DNA of 11,862 nt from Pseudomonadota bacterium (GTDB lineage Bacteria > Desulfobacterota > Syntrophia > Syntrophales > JADFWA01). A program made the translations under genes and the position numbers. Each line of letters begins with the position of its first letter. The stretch's first letter is position 1. The stretch spans positions 1 to 11,862 of the forward strand of contig JAUWNZ010000017.1 of the NCBI GenBank assembly GCA_030612385.1, written 5' to 3'. The notes beneath the pieces were generated by a model. The model ran no database searches and was not told the origin of the DNA. It saw only the letters and a program-made list of their open reading frames with translations. Positions 8,801 through 11,862 of the stretch are shown piece after piece.

Positions 8801-9526
8801 AAAGCGTTTATAGGAAAATCAGTTTTTGCTGAACTTGCTGAACCTGGAAAGCTGATAACTGAACGCCTCATGGAGGGTGTGTTCGGTTTATTCAGGCTTG
8901 CCACTGTCACGGCCAACAAACAATTCCTTTTAGGTTCTCTCACAAAGGATGAATTTCAATCTGGAAAGATAAGCACTAATAGACTTGCAGAGTTAAGGGT
9001 TGACATGGGTCGATGGAGAAAGGTCACAGGTGCCGAATCTCTTGTAGGCGGGACAAGCGCGGGTGGTGCGGCAATTCAGTATAAAACGTGGGCTGTTCCT
9101 ATCCTCAGTACAACATTACGGGATATTAAGATATTCGTAAAAGACTTAAAGAAACCCGGGAAAAAACTGACCACGAAAGAAGCAAAAGAACTATGGCGTT
9201 TCATTGCGGTGGGTTCGCTTGTTGCTATTGTTGGTGGTCTTATAATCGGGGAGAAAGATGATAGGAGCTTCCTCGGCCAGATGAAGGCAAAGGCATACAG
9301 AGAGCTTAATACGTTGATGCAGGGCATAGGGCCGGGCCTGTGGTTGTCTGTTCCCAGGGTTGCTGTCTTCGTAGAACAGTTAGGCGAAAACTTTCAGGAC
9401 ATATTGACCTTGGAAAAATATAAAACCAGAAAAGGTCTTAAGGGAGTCGAGGGGCTTAAGCGACAACTTACCCCTGTAGTAGTGAAACAAGCCACAAGAA
9501 AAAAGAAAAGTAAGAGAATCAGATGA
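5849..9526 (+). CDS. Large internal virion (ejection) protein, gp16-like by position
   Basis: At 1225 residues this is the largest protein in the window, near the size of T7 gp16 (1318). Near the N-terminus, after a short polar start, two hydrophobic small-residue segments occur: HLVTSLYGNAVAGLGGLASL (about 61-80) and YLATAAYTAIVGAPAIIGLR (about 140-159). A long Lys/Glu-rich helical body follows, with a NYFVHMRR phrase in its second half. Next are a hydrophobic stretch ILDLGLNIPVSLASIIGE (about 935-952), a probable membrane segment FIAVGSLVAIVGGLIIG (about 1118-1134) and a very basic tail (TRKKKSKRIR). The AVAGLGGLASLPFG and NPYLATAAYTAI phrases remind me of domains in large phage proteins called 'large polyvalent protein-associated'; this is memory, not a search. 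I see no lytic transglycosylase signature like the one at the N-terminus of T7 gp16. Likely role: crossing the cell envelope with the DNA. Starts by TAATG coupling. Confidence 0.65.
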   Translation: MPIDFSNIPDEIPQNAGPDLSAIPNADLQNSQSEAKTQLGQAWETCQEIGNVYPLAETAAHLVTSLYGNAVAGLGGLASLPFGVETSKKVINTINKWTVYQPQTEAGTKLSQTALYPLAKLEQAGTAISKEVMDRSGNPYLATAAYTAIVGAPAIIGLRFLPKAIQGKITASSSWRRMTIKERGVVIQSLEETIRKNPKMTEGELVRKSDYFRAEALKKRAEGEKAVPVKPKPVKVSPARKAEMEKAEKFNREVSEIVRNETDLTPAEIGSVFFDEIKKDLTTKADSFHEQGYYPTTEELISIDFKDHIDLSLKYLHDLVKEGEPGKRIRIVDYDGTEKWVAVSTTYPDFMRDKGLTEKQVTMALNKAIAGEKLGTKQTEIVRDALEYAQETFLEEVDRAGGDYDTAEASIEKAIDALFKKPELLKETKIHLAKIRKGLKPIKIAAKKQIRIATGQIKIDKMVEGLTERTALADQIRFEVRAARDAFRAGKVEATEVHKKKAITLYRRRERLRAIRDYLVIPESIMKKLTKGRDIGLMSDWEFKQYKDSLLFKSVELTKQAEAKAKLMKLISDKRLRKVDNYRRALELPPIGKMTTAQLGEFETLLEPFAEDDIFLNERELETVDRTDLKGIRTWREARLKLAEETGATLEDIESIKVTELDEYRYDTALAERNPFYRMLVTESVRKMLEADARYYEVETKAIKLAKKAEKSRKRGLLERAIPQDKQIMEYLEAHKEFKTELAKEMTPEQLDYAHYIEEYFENALEYLIKTQALTKGRENYFVHMRRTFLEEVRESGLKKAFQSIYRNYIQDEAVFTILDEDTGNILPLEKFFQFSLHRSGELLPTSNITKAFTAYVKMFERKMAYDELIPKMDIYAQALTPQVFTLRGLEVDRSIKKFVYKYINNKKGRRIRWISKQNGKIDMTIRAVRTFTTILDLGLNIPVSLASIIGEQATTFEGLGIKKSALGVTRLRTKKGKQIVKDNKAFIGKSVFAELAEPGKLITERLMEGVFGLFRLATVTANKQFLLGSLTKDEFQSGKISTNRLAELRVDMGRWRKVTGAESLVGGTSAGGAAIQYKTWAVPILSTTLRDIKIFVKDLKKPGKKLTTKEAKELWRFIAVGSLVAIVGGLIIGEKDDRSFLGQMKAKAYRELNTLMQGIGPGLWLSVPRVAVFVEQLGENFQDILTLEKYKTRKGLKGVEGLKRQLTPVVVKQATRKKKSKRIR

Positions 9527-10326
9527 GTATAGCAACAGAGACAATCCGAAACGATTATGTTGGTAACGGTGTGTTGGATACTTATCCCTTCGAATTCATC
9601 ATCTATGATCAAGACGATCTGGATGTGTATGTAGATGGGGTGCTCCAGACTGTTGATGTTGATTTTACTGTTGCGGCTGAATATATTGAAAATGACGATG
9701 GTGGCAATATCGTTTTTGGAATACTTCAAATTCCTGCTGATGGTGCCGAAGTCGCACTTTTGAGCGGGGCGGTTTATATGCAGGATACAGTTTTAGCTTC
9801 GAGGGATGAAACATACGAAGAAACCTATGATAAGGCTGTTATTCTTATAAAGCAATTACGTGAAATGTTAAGAAGAACTCTTCTTTTTGAGCGCAGTTCC
9901 ACCCAAACAGATATCAGTCTCCCGGAACCGTTCAAAGAATGTTTTCTTCAATGGAAAGACGATCTTTCCGGGTTGCAAAATGTCCGGGCTACAGTACTTA
10001 CAACAATATTTTCTCTTGTTGATCGTGCAGTTATTATCGGTGAAGACAACATAGTCACAGTAGAAGATGGGCCAGCGCATTATACTGTAGATTGGGGTGC
10101 AGGTGGAGAAAATACGATTGAACAATTTGAAGGACTAATGGCAGGGGACATATTTACGGTATCTTGTCTGGTTGATGTCAGGGCGGTAACTGTTCAGGCG
10201 GCCGGGGCATATTTAATTATGGCCGGTGGTTTAAATTGTACCTTGTCTGATAGACTATATGAAATCACATTTAGAATGGGTTCAGGGGGTATCGCACATG
10301 AACTTTCGAGGTCTGCTAACGCATAG
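9523..10326 (+). CDS. Tail fibre adaptor with T7 gp17 N-terminal-like domain
   Basis: A 267-residue protein. Residues about 1-130 match the plan of the T7 tail fibre N-terminal domain that attaches fibres to the tail. It starts with TIRNDYVGNGVLDTYPFEF, followed by VYVDGVLQTVDVDFTV, a strand-rich PADGAEVALLSG part and a helix YEETYDKAVILIKQLREMLR (about 98-117). The link ends with ISLPEP. The C-terminal part (about 160-267) is a small beta-rich domain with DWGAGGENTIEQFEGLMAGD, ending GGIAHELSRSANA, which I do not recognise. T7 gp17 has 553 residues, so this protein lacks a long shaft. With a separate fibre gene immediately downstream, it is best read as an adaptor that docks the fibre. The start overlaps the upstream stop as ATGA. 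The last 29 bases overlap the next gene. Confidence 0.72.
   Translation: MSIATETIRNDYVGNGVLDTYPFEFIIYDQDDLDVYVDGVLQTVDVDFTVAAEYIENDDGGNIVFGILQIPADGAEVALLSGAVYMQDTVLASRDETYEETYDKAVILIKQLREMLRRTLLFERSSTQTDISLPEPFKECFLQWKDDLSGLQNVRATVLTTIFSLVDRAVIIGEDNIVTVEDGPAHYTVDWGAGGENTIEQFEGLMAGDIFTVSCLVDVRAVTVQAAGAYLIMAGGLNCTLSDRLYEITFRMGSGGIAHELSRSANA
10284..10290 (+). promoter_or_regulatory. Ribosome binding site that fixes the tail fibre start at 10298
   Basis: AGGGGGT lies 7 bases before ATG 10298, inside the 3' end of the adaptor gene. The earlier in-frame ATG at 10259 has no Shine-Dalgarno-like sequence upstream. This site therefore supports the 10298 start, which also exposes a signal-peptide-like N-terminus. 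Confidence 0.75.
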
Positions 10327-10366
10327 TATTGTTCTATTTCTATTCTTCTCAGGGGTTGCATTCGGT
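10298..10366 (+). other. Predicted signal peptide of the tail fibre (residues 1-23)
   Basis: The n-region contains Arg4 and His9, the h-region is residues 11-17 with seven bulky hydrophobic residues in a row, and the c-region offers A21-F22-G23 before S24. The pattern fits Sec signal peptidase I cleavage after residue 23. A membrane anchor is also possible. No cysteine is present, so it is not a lipoprotein signal. Confidence 0.6.
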
Positions 10367-11824
10367 TCTGGGAATGTGGGGGATTATGTCCAAGTAGGAG
10401 ATGGTTATCTCGGTACTGCGGCAACACGGGACGCCGAAGACGTAATGACTGATGGTCCCGGTTTGCCTGATGGCCACGCCATTAAGACCTACGGTGATGC
10501 TAATTGGTCTGCATTAGGTGATGATTACAAAGTTAAAGTAAGCACAAATGATACTATTACTGACTTTTTGTGGTCTAAACTCACTGAGGGTGACGGGATT
10601 GACTTTACTCACAACAATGAGTATGGAGATGCTGACATAATAATATCAGGTGAGGTTGCAACTTCCGGTAATAAGGGTATTGCCTCATTCGCTCCAGTAT
10701 TCAACGTAATAGCCGGTAGCGTAAATTTAGCCACCGATGGAATTACTGATTTATACATTGATTGGGGAACAGGTGTTTATGAGGTTAGTGCAGTCGATTT
10801 ACTGATTGCCGATGCTGGGATAATAATCACGGCCACGGAAGTTGAGGGGGCTTTGCAGGAAAACAGGACTGCTATTGACCTGAACACAGATAAGACAATA
10901 GACGACACGGCCTACAACGAGGGCACCTGGAATGCCAACACCGATGCAGCCACAAAGAATGCAATTCGGGATAAGATAGAAACCATGGGTAGCGGTGCAG
11001 ATGTTCTCGTCAAGGTTAGCACAAATGATACAACTGCTGACTACCTGTGGAGTAAGATTACTGAGGGTGACGGTATAGATTTAACTCACAACAACGAGTA
11101 TGGAAACGCTGACATAGTAATTTCTGGTGAGGTTGCAACTGCTGGTAATGCAGGCATTGCCTCATTTGCCCCAGTATTTAATGTAATAGCTGGTAGCGTA
11201 AATTTAGCCGCCGATGGAATTACTGACACATATATTGACTGGGGAACAGGTGTTTATGAGGTCAGCGCAGTCGATTTACTGATTGCTGATGCTGGGGTGA
11301 TAATAGACGCAACTGAGGTTGAGGGGGCATTGCAGGAGAACCGCACTGCTATTGACCTGAACACTGCAGCGAGCCACGCAGAAAGCCATTCAGTAGCTTC
11401 TCATAACGATACCACAGCGACTGGGGCAGAGTTAAACACCTTAACAGACAACTCCATGGCTGACACATTACACAGACATTCGGAATTAAGTGCGTCAGAT
11501 GGCTCGCCAGATAGGGCTTTGGTTGTTGATACAGCAGGCAAAGTCGGCATCGGGACGACAACTCCATCTGCTCCATTAGAAGTCTCGGGGAGAATATCAC
11601 AAATTGGTTTGGGTGGCAGCACTTATCTGGGATACCAAACTGGAAATGTGGATGATCTGTCCGATAATTTTAATACTGGAATAGGCTACCAATCTCTCTA
11701 CTACAACACCACAGGGGATCACAACACAGCCAGTGGCTGCCGATCTCTCCACTCCAATACCACGGGGTATTACAACACAGCCAGTGGATATCATTCTCTC
11801 TACTCCAATACCACAGGGAAATAA
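10298..11824 (+). CDS. Repeat-rich distal tail fibre with signal-peptide-like N-terminus, probably incomplete
   Basis: From ATG 10298 the frame gives 508 residues before a suspect TAA at 11822. Residues 1-23 look like a secretion signal: a short basic start (MNFRGLLTHS), a hydrophobic core (IVLFLFFSGVAF) and an A-F-G end suited to cleavage. The fibre follows, with GTAATRDAEDV, then two copies of a 119-residue unit (about 79-197 and 238-356). A His-rich linker (HAESHSVASH and LHRH) comes next, then the phrase DTAGKVGIGTTTPSAPLEVSG, which is common just before the C-terminal domains of long fibres and trimeric adhesins. Last are 17-residue repeats of the type SLYSNTTGYYNTASGYH. Fibres of this kind often end in an intramolecular chaperone (Peptidase S74 type) domain, which would lie beyond the window. 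The likely role is receptor binding, as a homotrimer. The gene overlaps the adaptor by 29 bases. The longer start at 10259 is disfavoured. Confidence 0.75.
   Translation: MNFRGLLTHSIVLFLFFSGVAFGSGNVGDYVQVGDGYLGTAATRDAEDVMTDGPGLPDGHAIKTYGDANWSALGDDYKVKVSTNDTITDFLWSKLTEGDGIDFTHNNEYGDADIIISGEVATSGNKGIASFAPVFNVIAGSVNLATDGITDLYIDWGTGVYEVSAVDLLIADAGIIITATEVEGALQENRTAIDLNTDKTIDDTAYNEGTWNANTDAATKNAIRDKIETMGSGADVLVKVSTNDTTADYLWSKITEGDGIDLTHNNEYGNADIVISGEVATAGNAGIASFAPVFNVIAGSVNLAADGITDTYIDWGTGVYEVSAVDLLIADAGVIIDATEVEGALQENRTAIDLNTAASHAESHSVASHNDTTATGAELNTLTDNSMADTLHRHSELSASDGSPDRALVVDTAGKVGIGTTTPSAPLEVSGRISQIGLGGSTYLGYQTGNVDDLSDNFNTGIGYQSLYYNTTGDHNTASGCRSLHSNTTGYYNTASGYHSLYSNTTGK
10532..10888 (+). repeat. 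Tail fibre tandem unit, copy 1 (119 codons)
   Basis: The unit starts at VKVSTNDT and ends at AIDLNT. It matches the second copy without any gap: by hand count 13 of 119 residues differ (about 89% identical). It contains LWSKLTEGDGIDFTHNNEYG, GIASFAPVFNVIAGSVNLA and IDWGTGVYEVSAVDLLIADA, phrases typical of phage fibre shafts. A 120-base linker separates it from copy 2. Confidence 0.9.
11009..11365 (+). repeat. Tail fibre tandem unit, copy 2 (119 codons)
   Basis: Second copy of the unit at 10532-10888, with the same length and the same boundaries. The offset between copies is 477 bases, so the reading frame is kept. Long stretches are nearly identical at the DNA level, for example around 10762-10817 and 11239-11294, while the start of the unit has drifted more. 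Confidence 0.9.
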
Positions 11825-11862
11825 AACACACCAAGTGGAAATCAGTCTCTCAACTCCAATAC
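11693..11862 (+). repeat. 51-base (17-codon) tandem repeats at the 3' end of the fibre gene, cut by the window edge
   Basis: Units lie at 11693-11743, 11744-11794 and 11795-11845, with a partial fourth at 11846-11862. The coded consensus is S-L-x-x-N-T-T-G-x-x-N-T-A-S-G-x-x. The preceding FNTGIGYQ looks like a half unit. Similar Asn/Thr/Gly/Ser repeats occur in trimeric fibre and adhesin stalks. Unit 3 carries an in-frame TAA at 11822-11824, discussed in the findings. Confidence 0.88.

Noticed and set aside
8548..8943. A 131-codon open frame on the minus strand, with other long antisense frames at 4043-4429 and 9394-9729.
   Set aside because: They lie opposite strong coding genes, have unnatural composition (Ser, Leu, Phe and Cys rich) and show no start signals or family likeness. 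They are shadows of the + strand genes.
9499..9505. A canonical-looking slippery heptamer (A AAA AAG in frame) near the 3' end of the 1225-residue gene, just before the adaptor gene, which lies in the -1 frame.
   Set aside because: In the -1 frame a TAA occurs at 9511-9513, before the adaptor start at 9523, so a slip could not fuse the two proteins. It would only trim the tail by a few residues.
10259..10297. A longer start for the tail fibre, adding 13 residues.
   Set aside because: There is no Shine-Dalgarno-like sequence before it, while AGGGGGT sits at ideal distance before 10298. The longer form would also bury the signal-peptide-like start.
11795..11862. A possible diversity-generating retroelement variable repeat, because the last fibre repeats differ mainly at adenines.
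   Set aside because: No template repeat or reverse transcriptase gene is in the window, the tract is a short stalk repeat rather than a C-type-lectin-like end, and the changes are confined to the window edge, which fits sequence error better.
1..11862. Searched by eye for tRNA genes, CRISPR arrays, insertion sequences, attachment sites, phage promoters and rho-independent terminators.
   Set aside because: Genes abut or overlap throughout, the only gaps are 8 and 4 bases, and no convincing cloverleaf, spaced direct repeats, inverted terminal repeats or hairpin plus T-run was seen. A computed search could still find weak sites inside genes.

Overview
The window looks like one contiguous piece of a tailed bacteriophage or prophage genome. 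It carries the virion-assembly module of a short-tailed (podovirus-type) phage. Every gene is on the + strand, coding density is close to 100%, and junctions are 1-4 base overlaps (ATGA or TAATG), very short gaps or, in one case, a 29-base overlap. The Shine-Dalgarno-like sites point to a bacterial host. I cannot name the host. The internal-virion (ejection) protein set suggests a Gram-negative one, but that is inference from the T7 paradigm.

The layout follows the gene order of phage T7 genes 11 to 17, although I would not call most of the proteins close T7 relatives. In order: the 3' end of a small unassigned structural-type gene (3-179); a tail tubular protein A / head-tail adaptor-like gene (188-751); a tail tubular protein B / nozzle-like gene carrying an inserted LamG-type lectin domain (748-3318); a small gp13-like protein with a degenerate GNAT fold (3318-3767); a gp14-like internal core protein (3767-4216); a helical gp15-like protein (4221-5849); a 1225-residue gp16-like large internal virion protein with hydrophobic segments (5849-9526); a T7-tail-fibre-N-terminus-like adaptor (9523-10326); and a repeat-rich distal tail fibre with a signal-peptide-like N-terminus (10298 onward), which runs into the end of the window.

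The proposed division of labour is as follows. The A and B tubular proteins build the tail below the portal. The gp13/14/15/16-like set is packaged and ejected to make a DNA conduit across the host envelope. The adaptor anchors fibres to the tail, and the fibre plus the LamG domain of the B protein contact the cell surface.

The most notable points are the LamG insertion inside the nozzle-like protein, the secretion-signal-like start of the tail fibre (supported by a strong ribosome binding site that replaces the longest-ORF start), a two-copy 119-residue duplication in the fibre, and a stop codon in a 51-base repeat tract at the window edge that looks more like low-quality contig-end sequence than a true end. 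I found no RNA genes, CRISPR arrays, insertion sequences, promoters, terminators, or clear defence or otherwise novel system. There is no gene-free stretch above 300 bases.
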